From Rhizobiales bacterium CCH3-A5 (GTDB taxonomy: Bacteria; Pseudomonadota; Alphaproteobacteria; Rhizobiales; Beijerinckiaceae): a stretch of 64,000 nt of DNA. The notes under the pieces were generated by a model, which did no database searches, had not been told where the DNA came from, and saw only the letters and a list, made by a program, of their open reading frames with translations. A program made the translations under genes and the position numbers. The first letter of the stretch is position 1. Each line of letters opens with the position of its first letter. Below, in pieces: positions 45,126-53,581 of this stretch. The stretch is from contig LSIB01000181.1 in assembly GCA_001556025.1 (NCBI GenBank), positions 65,286 through 129,285 on the forward strand, given 5' to 3'.

Positions 45126-45185
45126 GCCCTGTCGGGCTTTACCGAAAACCGCGCCCGACCCCGCGCCAACTGGAGCTTGCCCACC

Positions 45186-45854
45186 GTGAGACTGCTCGTC
45201 GTCGAGGACGACAAGGACCTCAACCGCCAGATCGTGACCGCGCTGGAGAACGCCGGCTACGCCGTCGACAAGGCTTTCGACGGCGAGGAGGGCTCGTTTC
45301 TCGGCGAGACCGAGCCCTATGACGCCGTGATCCTCGATCTCGGCCTGCCCAAGCTCGACGGCGTCGCCGTGCTGCAGGGCTGGCGGCGTGCGGCCAGGAC
45401 CATGCCGGTGCTGATCCTGACCGCGCGCGACCGCTGGAGCGAGAAGGTTTCGGGCTTCGACGCTGGGGCTGACGACTATGTCGTCAAGCCCTTCCACATC
45501 GAGGAGTTGCTGGCCCGGGTGCGCGCGCTCCTGCGCCGCGCCACCGGCCACGCCACATCCGAGCTGACCTGTGGGCCCGTGCGGCTCGACACGCGCGCCA
45601 GCCGCGTCGTGGTCGATGGCAATCCGATCAAGCTGACCTCGCATGAATACCGGCTGCTCGCCTATCTGATGCATCATCAGGGCAGGGTGGTCTCGCGCAC
45701 CGAACTGGTCGAGCATCTCTACGACCAGGATTTCGACCGCGATTCGAACACGATCGAGGTCTTCGTCGGCCGTCTGCGCAAGAAGCTCGGCGTCGACGTC
45801 ATCGAGACCGTGCGGGGTCTGGGTTATATCGCGGCCGCGCCCGCGAAGGTCTGA
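45186..45854 (+). CDS. OmpR-family response regulator (FeuP/PhoP-like)
   Basis: A 222-residue regulator. The receiver domain has acidic residues EDD near the start, the phospho-acceptor Asp in VILDLGLPKLDG, the switch Thr in LILTARD and Lys in YVVKPFH. The C-terminal winged helix includes LTSHEYRLLAYLMHHQGRVVSRTELVEHLYDQDFDRDSNTIEVFVGRLRKKLG. GTG 45186 is chosen because GGAG at 45172 fits it; a TTG at 45177 sits too close to that site. The cognate kinase gene follows after 92 nt. Confidence 0.88.
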   Translation: MRLLVVEDDKDLNRQIVTALENAGYAVDKAFDGEEGSFLGETEPYDAVILDLGLPKLDGVAVLQGWRRAARTMPVLILTARDRWSEKVSGFDAGADDYVVKPFHIEELLARVRALLRRATGHATSELTCGPVRLDTRASRVVVDGNPIKLTSHEYRLLAYLMHHQGRVVSRTELVEHLYDQDFDRDSNTIEVFVGRLRKKLGVDVIETVRGLGYIAAAPAKV

Positions 45855-45946
45855 CCGATATTGACGGGTGAGCGCATGATGTCGTCCGAAAACCGCTCCC
45901 GACTGTTCTCCTGCGCGGACCTTCGGTTCGGCGTCGCGCTCCGGCG

Positions 45947-47326
45947 ATGCCGCTGAAGCCGAATCGCTTTTCGCTCGGCGCGCGGCTGTTCATCTCGGCG
46001 GCGGTGTGCTGCGCGCTGGTGCTGATCCTCGCCGGCTTCGGCCTGACGACGTTCTATCGGCGCTCGGCCGAGCGCGGCTTCGACGAGCGTCTCAGCGTCT
46101 ACATCAAGGAACTGGTCGCCGACATCGCCTCGCCGCCCGAGGCGGAGCGGCAGGCGATCGGCGATCTCGGTGAACCGCGCTTCGACCTGCCGCTCTCGGG
46201 CTGGTACTGGCAGATCGTCCGGCTCGATGGCGAGCGCCCCGTGGTGCGCACCTCGCGCTCCATCGTCGGCGGTCAATTGCCCAAGCTGCTGGACCAGCAG
46301 CAACTGACGCCGAATGCGCGCGGACTGCGCGAAAGCTATGTTTCCGGCCCCGACGACCGCTGGCTGCGCATCCTCGAACGCGAGATCGATGTCGGCGAGG
46401 AAGGGCGCTTCACGGTCGCGGTCGCCGCGCCCGCCGACGAGATCGATGGCGACATCCGCGACTTCCGCTTCGCGCTGACGATGACCTTCGTCTTGCTCGG
46501 GCTCGCGCTCGTCGCCTCCACCATCATCCAGGTCCGCTTCGGCCTGCGCCCGCTCGTGCGTCTCGGCAACGCTGTCGGCCTCGTGCGCACCGGCGAGGCG
46601 CCGCGTATCGCCGGCCGCTATCCGCCTGATCTCGATCCGCTGGCGGGCGAACTCAACCAGCTCATTGACGCCAATCGCGAGATCCTCGAGCGCGCCCGCA
46701 CCCAGGTCGGCAATCTCGCCCATGCGCTCAAGACGCCGCTCAGCGTCATGATCAACGAGGCCGACGCGGCCGAAGGCCAACTCTCCCAGACCGTGAAAAC
46801 GCAAGCCGCGATCATGCGCGACCAGGTCCAGTACTATCTCGACCGCGCGCGTGCCGCCGCGCTCTCGGGTGCGCTCGGCGGCGTCACCGAAATTGCCCCC
46901 TCGCTCGATGCGCTGATCCGGACCTTCAGCAAGATCTCGCAGGGGCGCGCCATCACCGGCATGCATGCCGTGCCGACCAGCCTGCGCTTTCGCGGCGAGA
47001 AGCAGGACCTGGAGGAGATGCTCGGCAACCTGCTCGACAACGCCTTCAAATGGGCTGAATCCACGGTCGAGGTCGGCGTCGAGCCGACCATGCGCGACCA
47101 GCCCGAGCGGATCGCGCTGGTGATCGACGATGACGGGCCGGGCCTGCCGCCGGAGGCGATGGCCGACGTGATCAAGCGCGGCCGCAGGCTCGACGAGACG
47201 ACGCCGGGGTCAGGCCTGGGGCTTTCGATCGTCGGCGATCTCGCCAAGCTCTATGGCGGCGAACTCTCCCTGCATCCGTCGCCGCTCGGGGGCTTGCGCG
47301 CCCGCCTCGTGCTGCCTTCGGTCTGA
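45947..47326 (+). CDS. Sensor histidine kinase (FeuQ/PhoQ-like)
   Basis: A 459-residue kinase. The first membrane segment is about residues 13-35, then a periplasmic domain of about 140 residues, a second segment near 174-195, HAMP, and the H-box GNLAHALKTPLSV with His about 259. ATP-binding boxes are NLLDNAFKWA, IDDDGPGLP and PGSGLGLSIV. HALKTPLSV is shared with PhoQ/FeuQ kinases. Some strains use FeuQ in osmotic and cyclic-glucan control; the signal here is unknown. The PepSY-like gene upstream may encode a modulator. Confidence 0.87.
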   Translation: MPLKPNRFSLGARLFISAAVCCALVLILAGFGLTTFYRRSAERGFDERLSVYIKELVADIASPPEAERQAIGDLGEPRFDLPLSGWYWQIVRLDGERPVVRTSRSIVGGQLPKLLDQQQLTPNARGLRESYVSGPDDRWLRILEREIDVGEEGRFTVAVAAPADEIDGDIRDFRFALTMTFVLLGLALVASTIIQVRFGLRPLVRLGNAVGLVRTGEAPRIAGRYPPDLDPLAGELNQLIDANREILERARTQVGNLAHALKTPLSVMINEADAAEGQLSQTVKTQAAIMRDQVQYYLDRARAAALSGALGGVTEIAPSLDALIRTFSKISQGRAITGMHAVPTSLRFRGEKQDLEEMLGNLLDNAFKWAESTVEVGVEPTMRDQPERIALVIDDDGPGLPPEAMADVIKRGRRLDETTPGSGLGLSIVGDLAKLYGGELSLHPSPLGGLRARLVLPSV

Positions 47327-47402
47327 AGAAAATGACTCCGCGTGACCCTTTGTCGCCATCTTCGGACATGATGCGCAGCTTTGAATTGGATAAGACAGCG
47401 CA

Positions 47403-48506
47403 ATGCTGATCTGGATCATCTTCGCGGCCATGACCGGCGCGGCGGTCTTCGCCCTGCTCTGGCCGCTCGGCCGGGGGCGCACGGCTGCCTTCGCCGATGC
47501 GGCGGATGCGGCCAGCCTGTATCGCGACCAGCTCGCCGAGATCGACCGCGATCTCGGCCGCCGCCTGATCGGTCCGCAGGAGGCCGAGGCCGCCCGCGCC
47601 GAGGCGGCGCGCCGCCTCCTCAGGGCAGCAGGCAACGAAACGGGCCCGGCCGCCGAGACCGAGTCCTCGCTGCGCCGCCGCCGCGCCTCCTCGGCATTGG
47701 CGTTGTCCTGCGTGCCGCTGCTGGCGCTCGTGATCTACGGCGCCTATGGCTCGCCGGCGCAGCCCGACCTGCCCCTGGCGGCGCGCCTCAAGGCTTCGCC
47801 CGAGCAGCAGGATTTCTCCGTCGCGCTCGCCCGGATCGAGGCCCATCTCGCCGCCAACCCGACCGATGCGCGCGGCTGGGCAGTGATCGCGCCGGTCTAT
47901 CTGCGGCAGGGACGCGCGGAGGACGCGGCACGCGCCTTCGGCAATGCCGTGCGCTTCGGCGAGCCTGACGCCGAGTTGCTGGCAGGCCAGGGCGAGGCGC
48001 AGATTCTGGCAGCCGGCGGCGTCGTCACGGCCGAAGCGCGCGAAAGCCTGAGCCGGGCCGTTGCCCGTGATCCCAAAAATGCCCGCGCACGCTATTTCCT
48101 CGCCATCGCCAAGGAGCAGGACGGCGACGCCGCCAGCGCGGCCGAAGCCCTGCGCGCGCTTATCGCCGATGCGCCCGGAGAGGCGGGTTGGCTCTCTCTG
48201 GTGCGCGACAGGCTGGCGCGGCTCGACGGCGAAACCGCACGGGGCGCGATCGCGGCGTTGCCGGCACAGGATCAGCAGGCGGCCATTCGCGGCATGGTCG
48301 AGGGGCTTGCCGCCCGTCTGGCGCAGGGCGGCGGCAATCTCGACGAATGGACGCGGCTGATCCGTTCGCAGACCGTGCTCGGCAACCGGGCGGAGGCGAA
48401 GGCCGCGCTTGCGACCGCGCGCCTGCGTCTGGCCAGCGATTCCTCGGTCTCGTCGCAGCTCGACGCACTCGCAGCCGAACTCGGCCTCAAGGACGCCGCG
48501 CCATGA
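47403..48506 (+). CDS. ccmI: Cytochrome c maturation protein CcmI
   Basis: A 367-residue apocytochrome chaperone (CycH in rhizobia). The N-terminal membrane segment [22 protein letters not shown], the cytoplasmic helix [34 protein letters not shown] and a second segment ([19 protein letters not shown]) precede periplasmic TPR repeats (for example [26 protein letters not shown]). It holds apocytochrome c for the CcmFH lyase. It is first of four overlapping genes. Confidence 0.9.
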   Translation: MLIWIIFAAMTGAAVFALLWPLGRGRTAAFADAADAASLYRDQLAEIDRDLGRRLIGPQEAEAARAEAARRLLRAAGNETGPAAETESSLRRRRASSALALSCVPLLALVIYGAYGSPAQPDLPLAARLKASPEQQDFSVALARIEAHLAANPTDARGWAVIAPVYLRQGRAEDAARAFGNAVRFGEPDAELLAGQGEAQILAAGGVVTAEARESLSRAVARDPKNARARYFLAIAKEQDGDAASAAEALRALIADAPGEAGWLSLVRDRLARLDGETARGAIAALPAQDQQAAIRGMVEGLAARLAQGGGNLDEWTRLIRSQTVLGNRAEAKAALATARLRLASDSSVSSQLDALAAELGLKDAAP

Positions 48507-49009
48507 CGGCGACTCAGCAGCCGCTTCCTGCGATCCGCAAGCGCATGACGCGCAAGCAGCGCCGTCTGATGCTGATCGGCGGGGCCGGCCTCGTGCTCTG
48601 CGTCGCCGCCGGGCTCGTGCTGGTCGCGATGCGGGATTCGATCGTGTTCTTCTACGGGCCGACCGAGATCGTCGAGAAGGGCCTGACGCCGGGCACCCGC
48701 ATGCGCCTCGGCGGCCTGGTCGAGAAGGGCTCGCTCGCGCGAGGTCCGGGCCAAAAGATCAGCTTCGCGGTGACCGACAGCAAGACCACGATGACGATCA
48801 GCTATGAGGGGCTGCTGCCGGACCTGTTCCGCGAGGGGCAGGGCGTCGTGACCGAGGGCGTCTTCGAGGGAGCAGGGCGCTTCAAAGCGGATTCCGTGCT
48901 CGCCAAGCATGACGAAACCTATATGCCGCGCGAGGTGGCCGACACGCTGAAGAAGCAGGGCCACTGGCAGCCGGGCGGCGCGCCGGCCAACACACCGGCC
49001 AAACCATGA
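48503..49009 (+). CDS. ccmE: Heme chaperone CcmE
   Basis: A 168-residue periplasmic, membrane-anchored heme carrier. The anchor is [23 protein letters not shown]. The OB-fold includes [17 protein letters not shown] and [19 protein letters not shown]. The covalent heme histidine is in [10 protein letters not shown]. It receives heme from CcmC and passes it to CcmF. Its start overlaps the ccmI stop (ATGA). Confidence 0.93.
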   Translation: MTATQQPLPAIRKRMTRKQRRLMLIGGAGLVLCVAAGLVLVAMRDSIVFFYGPTEIVEKGLTPGTRMRLGGLVEKGSLARGPGQKISFAVTDSKTTMTISYEGLLPDLFREGQGVVTEGVFEGAGRFKADSVLAKHDETYMPREVADTLKKQGHWQPGGAPANTPAKP

Positions 49010-49019
49010 GGCCCGCGCG

Positions 49020-51002
49020 ATGATCGTCGAGATCGGCCATTTCGCGCTGGCGCTGGCGCTGGGTGTCGCCTTCGTGCAGGCGCTGGTGCCGCTCTGGGGC
49101 GTGGCGCGGGGCGACCGGACGCTGGCCTCGGTGGGGCCTGCCGCCGCGATCACCTGTTTCCTGCTGGTCGCCATGTCCTTTGCGGCGCTGACGGCGGCCT
49201 ATGTGCGCTCCGACTTCTCGGTCGAGAACGTCGTCGCCAATTCGCATTCGGCCCAGCCGCTGATCTATAAGCTGACCTCGACCTGGGGCAATCACGAAGG
49301 CTCGATGCTGCTCTGGGTGCTGATCCTGACGCTGTTCGGCGCGCTCGTCGCGCTGTCGCGGCGTTCGCTGCCGGTCAGGCTGCGCGCCGGCGCGCTGGCG
49401 GCTCAAGGCTGGGTCACGGTCGCGTTTCTGGCTTTCACGCTGATGACGTCGAACCCGTTCCGGCGCATGATCCCGGCTCCGGCAGAGGGCAACGACCTCA
49501 ACCCGATCCTGCAGGATCTTGGCCTCGCGATCCATCCGCCGCTGCTCTATGTCGGCTATGTCGGCTTCTCGATCACCTATGCGTTTGCAGTCGCCGCGCT
49601 GATCGACGGGCGCATCGACGCCGTCTGGGCGCGCGCGGTGCGGCCCTGGACGCTGCTGGCATGGGTGTTCCTGACGCTGGGCATCGCGATGGGCTCCTAC
49701 TGGGCCTATTACGAGCTCGGCTGGGGCGGCTGGTGGTTCTGGGACCCGGTCGAGAACGCCTCGCTGATGCCCTGGCTCGCCGGCACGGCGCTGATCCATT
49801 CCACCGTGGTGATGGAGAAGCGCGACGCCCTCAAGGTCTGGACGATCCTGCTCGCGATCCTGACGTTCTCGCTCTCGTTGCTCGGCACTTTCATCGTCCG
49901 CTCGGGCGTGCTGACCTCGGTGCATTCCTTCGCCAGCGATCCGCAGCGCGGGCTCTTCATCCTCGCCATCCTTGTCTTCTTCGTCGGCGGTTCGCTGGCG
50001 CTCTTCGCCTGGCGCGCGCCGCTTTTGCGTCAGGGCGGGCTGTTCGCGCCGGTGTCGCGGGAGGGCGCGCTGGTCGTCAACAACGTCTTCATCGCGACCT
50101 CCTGCGCCACCGTCTTCATCGGAACGCTCTATCCGCTCGTGTTGGAGATGGCGACCGGCGACAAGATCTCGGTCGGCCCGCCGTTCTTCAACGCGACCTT
50201 CATCCCGGTTCTCGTGCCGTTGCTCCTCTTGCTGCCGATCGGCCAGTCGCTGGCCTGGAAGCGCGGCGACCTGCTCGGCGCGGCCCAGCGCTCGGTTTGG
50301 GCCCTCGGGCTCGGCATCCTCGCCAGCGTTGCTTTGCTGGCCATGTTCAGAAGCGGGCCGGTGCTGGCTCCGCTCGGCATCGGACTTGGCGTATTCCTGG
50401 TGGCCGGCGCGGCCTTCGATCTGGGTGAGCGCGTCGTGGCGCGGGCCAGCGGCGCATCCGCGATCTGGTCGCGCGCGGTCGGCCTGCCGCGGTCGGCCTG
50501 GGGTACCGCTCTGGCTCATGCCGGGGTTGGCATCTCTGTCATCGGCATCGCGGCCACTGCCTGGAGCACCGAGGGTATCGGCGTGCTGAAACCCGGCGAG
50601 AGCCTGACCAGCGGTCGCTACACGATCACGCTGGAGGCGATCTCGCCGCGCATCGGCCCGAATTTTCGCGCCGAGATCGCCCGCTTTCAGCTTGCTTCCG
50701 GCAACAGGTCGCTCGGCGCGATCGAGGCCGGCAAGCGCGTCTACATCGCCCGCAACATGCCGACCACCGAGGCCGGCATCCGAACCGACGGCCTGAGCCA
50801 GGCCTATGTCAGCCTCGGCGAGCCGCAGGGCGATGGCGGCATCGCGGTCAGGCTCTACGACAAGCCGCTGATCCTGCTGATCTGGATCGGGGCGATCGTG
50901 ATGGCGCTCGGCGGCGCGCTCTCGCTGACCGACCGGCGCTTCCGGCTCGCTGCGCCACGTCGCGCCGCGCCGGCCCGCGTCGTCGCGCAGCCGGCGGAAT
51001 GA
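49020..51002 (+). CDS. ccmF: Cytochrome c heme lyase subunit CcmF
   Basis: A 660-residue polytopic membrane protein with the tryptophan-rich heme-handling WWD domain WGGWWFWDPVENASLMPWLAG and conserved histidines (for example IHPPLLYVGYVG, ALIHSTVV). It joins heme to the CXXCH motif of apocytochromes together with CcmH and CcmI. Its start is 10 nt after ccmE, and its stop overlaps ccmH (ATGA). Confidence 0.93.
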   Translation: MIVEIGHFALALALGVAFVQALVPLWGVARGDRTLASVGPAAAITCFLLVAMSFAALTAAYVRSDFSVENVVANSHSAQPLIYKLTSTWGNHEGSMLLWVLILTLFGALVALSRRSLPVRLRAGALAAQGWVTVAFLAFTLMTSNPFRRMIPAPAEGNDLNPILQDLGLAIHPPLLYVGYVGFSITYAFAVAALIDGRIDAVWARAVRPWTLLAWVFLTLGIAMGSYWAYYELGWGGWWFWDPVENASLMPWLAGTALIHSTVVMEKRDALKVWTILLAILTFSLSLLGTFIVRSGVLTSVHSFASDPQRGLFILAILVFFVGGSLALFAWRAPLLRQGGLFAPVSREGALVVNNVFIATSCATVFIGTLYPLVLEMATGDKISVGPPFFNATFIPVLVPLLLLLPIGQSLAWKRGDLLGAAQRSVWALGLGILASVALLAMFRSGPVLAPLGIGLGVFLVAGAAFDLGERVVARASGASAIWSRAVGLPRSAWGTALAHAGVGISVIGIAATAWSTEGIGVLKPGESLTSGRYTITLEAISPRIGPNFRAEIARFQLASGNRSLGAIEAGKRVYIARNMPTTEAGIRTDGLSQAYVSLGEPQGDGGIAVRLYDKPLILLIWIGAIVMALGGALSLTDRRFRLAAPRRAAPARVVAQPAE

Positions 51003-51478
51003 TCGCGATGCGCGCGCTGCGCCTTGCCTTCGTTTTGTCGCTTGGCCTCGCCGGGCCGGCCGTCGCCGTGCAGCCTGACGAAGTCCTGCCCAACGCCGCC
51101 CTCGAACAACGCGCCCGACAAATCTCCGGCGGATTGCGCTGCCTCGTCTGCCAGAACCAGTCGATCGACGATTCCGACGCACCGCTCGCCCGCGACCTGC
51201 GCGTCCTCGTGCGCGAGCGGCTGGTCGCGGGCGACAGCGATACGGCGGTGCGCGATTTCGTGGTGGCGCGCTATGGCGATTTCGTGCTGCTCAGCCCGCC
51301 GGTGAACTGGCGCACCATCCTGCTCTGGGCGGCGCCCTTCCTGATCCTGGCAACCAGCCTGGCCTATATCGGCCGGCGCACGCGGCGGATGCGCGAGCCT
51401 GTCGCGGCGGCGCCGCCGCTGTCGGAGGATGAGCGGCGGCGGCTCGATGCGCTGATGCGTCGGGACGAGCCCGGCTGA
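50999..51478 (+). CDS. ccmH: Cytochrome c maturation protein CcmH
   Basis: A 159-residue membrane-anchored thiol-disulfide protein (CycL). A signal peptide (RALRLAFVLSLGLAGPAVAV), the redox motif LRCLVCQNQSI and a C-terminal membrane segment (ILLWAAPFLILATSLAYIG) are present. It reduces the heme-binding cysteines of apocytochrome. It completes the ccmI-E-F-H operon; no ccmG gene is in the window. Confidence 0.93.
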   Translation: MIAMRALRLAFVLSLGLAGPAVAVQPDEVLPNAALEQRARQISGGLRCLVCQNQSIDDSDAPLARDLRVLVRERLVAGDSDTAVRDFVVARYGDFVLLSPPVNWRTILLWAAPFLILATSLAYIGRRTRRMREPVAAAPPLSEDERRRLDALMRRDEPG

Positions 51479-51494
51479 GAGCCGGCGCGAGCAA

Positions 51495-51534
51495 CCTTAC
51501 GAAATCGTCATCTACGCGCGAAATCCGCGTAAGG
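51495..51534. promoter_or_regulatory. Nested inverted repeats upstream of the Deg protease gene
   Basis: An outer repeat CCTTACG (51495-51501) / CGTAAGG (51528-51534) encloses an inner repeat TACGCG-N7-CGCGTA (51513-51531). It lies about 65 nt upstream of the protease start. It may be a regulator operator, for example for the response regulator encoded downstream; this is inference. Confidence 0.35.
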
Positions 51535-51597
51535 CGAGCCGCGCCATGGTCCTCGGCAAGCGCAGGGAAGGCCCTGCCCGATCCGAGGTTTTGAGCC

Positions 51598-52770
51598 ATG
51601 ACAACTCCAGCCACCAAAAAATCCGTCCTGAAGCGCGGCGCTCTGTTCGCCGGCGCTGCCACCATCGCCATCGGCCTCGCCGCCGGTCTCGCCGACGGCG
51701 TGCTCGCCCCCAACCACAACGCCTTCGCCCAGCCGATCCAGCTTTCGGGCGTTCAGAACCCGCTGCCCTCCTTTGCCGACATGGTCGACAAGGTGAAGCC
51801 GGCCGTCGTCTCGGTCCGCGTCAGGACGCAGAGTGTTGCCCAGCGCGGCCCCGACAGCCTCGAAGATCTGCCGCCTGGCCTGCGCCGTTTCTTCCGCGAG
51901 TTCGAGGAGCAGGGGCCGCGCCAGGGCCGGCCGCAGCCGCGCCAGGGCCAGTCGCAGGGCTCGGGCTTCTTCATCAGCGAAGACGGCTATGTCGTCACGA
52001 ACAACCACGTCGTCCAGAACGCTGTCGAGGTCCAGCTCGTCACCGACGACGGCAAGACCCTGACCGCCAAGGTGATCGGCACCGATCCGCGCACCGATCT
52101 GGCCCTGCTCAAGGTCAACGAGCCCGGCAGCTACCGTTACGTTCCGCTCGCGGGGACCAAGCCGCGCATCGGCGACTGGGTGCTGGCGGTCGGCAATCCC
52201 TTCGGGCTTGGCGGCACGGTCACGGCCGGCATCGTGTCCGCCCAGGGCAGAGACATCGGCTCGGGCCCCTATGACGACTTCATCCAGATCGACGCGGCCG
52301 TGAACCGTGGCAATTCCGGCGGGCCGACCTTCAACCAGAAGGGCGAGGTCGTCGGCGTCAACACCGCGATCTACTCGCCGTCGGGCGGCAATGTCGGCAT
52401 CGCCTTCGCCATCCCGGCCGCGACCGTCAACCAGGTCGTCGAGTCGCTGAAGAAGGACGGCTCGGTGGCGCGCGGCTTCATCGGCGTGCAGATTCAGCCG
52501 GTGACGGCCGAGGTCGCCGAGGCGATCGGCCTGAAGGAGCCGCGCGGCGCGCTCGTCGCCGAAGCGCAGTCCGATGGACCTGCCGCCAAAGCCGGCATCC
52601 GGCGCGGCGACACCATCCTCGCCGTCAACGGCGAGGCGGTGAAGGACGCCCGCGAACTCTCGCGCAAGATCGCAACCTTCGCGCCCGGCACGAAGACGAC
52701 GATCACGGTGTTCCGCGATGGCCGTGAGCGCCAGATCAGCTTCGAGGTCGGTCGCCAGCCGGCGGCGTGA
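51598..52770 (+). CDS. Deg/HtrA family serine protease with a single PDZ domain
   Basis: A 390-residue periplasmic protease-chaperone. A signal or anchor segment (LFAGAATIAIGLAAGLADGVLA) is followed by a trypsin-like domain with His in VVTNNHVVQNA, Asp in DPRTDLALLKV and Ser in NRGNSGGPTFN. One PDZ domain follows (GFIGVQIQPVTAEVAEAIGLKEPRGALVAEAQSDGPAAKAGIRRGDTILAVNG). Many alphaproteobacterial Do proteases of about 500 residues have two PDZ domains; this one stops cleanly after one. A Q-rich linker (GRPQPRQGQSQGSG) precedes the catalytic core. It is followed by a strong terminator. Confidence 0.9.
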   Translation: MTTPATKKSVLKRGALFAGAATIAIGLAAGLADGVLAPNHNAFAQPIQLSGVQNPLPSFADMVDKVKPAVVSVRVRTQSVAQRGPDSLEDLPPGLRRFFREFEEQGPRQGRPQPRQGQSQGSGFFISEDGYVVTNNHVVQNAVEVQLVTDDGKTLTAKVIGTDPRTDLALLKVNEPGSYRYVPLAGTKPRIGDWVLAVGNPFGLGGTVTAGIVSAQGRDIGSGPYDDFIQIDAAVNRGNSGGPTFNQKGEVVGVNTAIYSPSGGNVGIAFAIPAATVNQVVESLKKDGSVARGFIGVQIQPVTAEVAEAIGLKEPRGALVAEAQSDGPAAKAGIRRGDTILAVNGEAVKDARELSRKIATFAPGTKTTITVFRDGRERQISFEVGRQPAA

Positions 52771-52838
52771 CTTCGCTAGTAGGGTAGGGTTGGTTTCCCG
52801 GTATCCTGTCGCCCCCGCCGGGGGGCCAGCCTTCACCG

Positions 52839-52874
52839 CGGCAGGTCGGATGTTCTCATCCGGCCTGCCGTTTT
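52839..52874 (+). terminator. Strong intrinsic terminator after the Deg protease gene
   Basis: A 14-bp stem (one wobble) at 52839-52852 / 52857-52870 with a TTCT loop, followed by TTTT and further Ts. It lies 69 nt after the protease stop and 27 nt before the response-regulator gene, so that gene probably has its own promoter or depends on read-through. Confidence 0.85.
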
Positions 52875-52900
52875 CGTTTGCAATGGGATAGCGTGACGCC

Positions 52901-53581
52901 ATGCGTTTGCTGATCGTCGAAGATGATGCCGAGGCCGCGGCCTATCTGGTCAAGGCGTTTCGTGAGGCCGGCCATATCGCCGACCATGCTGCCGACGGGC
53001 TGGAAGGCTATGGCATGGCCGAGGGCGGCGGCTACGATGTGCTCGTGGTCGACCGGATGCTGCCGCGCCTCGACGGGCTTTCGCTGATCCGCTCGCTGCG
53101 CGAGCAGAACGACACGACGCCGGCGCTGATCCTCTCGGCGCTGGCCCAGGTCGATGACCGCGTGAAGGGCCTGCGCGCCGGCGGCGACGACTACCTGCCC
53201 AAGCCCTATGCCTTCTCCGAGTTGCTCGCCCGCGTCGAGGTTTTGTCGCGCCGGCGCGGCGCGCCCGCCGCCGAGCCGATCATCTACCGTGTCGGCGATC
53301 TCCAGCTCGACCGGCTGGCGCATCGCGTCACCCGCGGTGAGGGCGAGATCGTGCTGCAACCGCGCGAGTTCCGCCTGCTCGAATATCTGATGAAGCATGC
53401 CGGCCAAGTGGTAACGCGCACCATGCTGCTGGAAAACGTCTGGGATTATCATTTCGACCCCCAGACCAACGTCATCGACGTCCATGTCAGCCGCCTGCGC
53501 GGCAAGATCGACAAGGGCTTCGACAAGCCGATGATCCATACGATTCGCGGCGCGGGATACATGATCCGTGACGCAGCCTGA
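52901..53581 (+). CDS. OmpR-family response regulator
   Basis: A 226-residue regulator. The receiver domain has EDD at the N-terminus, Asp in VLVVDRMLPRLDG, Ser/Thr switch region LILSALAQVDD and Lys in YLPKPYA. The winged helix includes LQPREFRLLEYLMKHAGQVVTRTMLLENVWDYHFDPQTNVIDVHVSRLRGKID. The kinase gene begins inside its 3' end (GTG 53568, 14-nt overlap). Envelope stress is a likely theme because the pair follows a Deg protease gene. Confidence 0.9.
   Translation: MRLLIVEDDAEAAAYLVKAFREAGHIADHAADGLEGYGMAEGGGYDVLVVDRMLPRLDGLSLIRSLREQNDTTPALILSALAQVDDRVKGLRAGGDDYLPKPYAFSELLARVEVLSRRRGAPAAEPIIYRVGDLQLDRLAHRVTRGEGEIVLQPREFRLLEYLMKHAGQVVTRTMLLENVWDYHFDPQTNVIDVHVSRLRGKIDKGFDKPMIHTIRGAGYMIRDAA

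Noticed and set aside
48882..51182. A 766-codon open frame antisense to ccmF
   Set aside because: Its composition (runs of Arg, Gln, Asp, His) is typical of the complement of membrane-protein codons; ccmE, ccmF and ccmH are certain genes.
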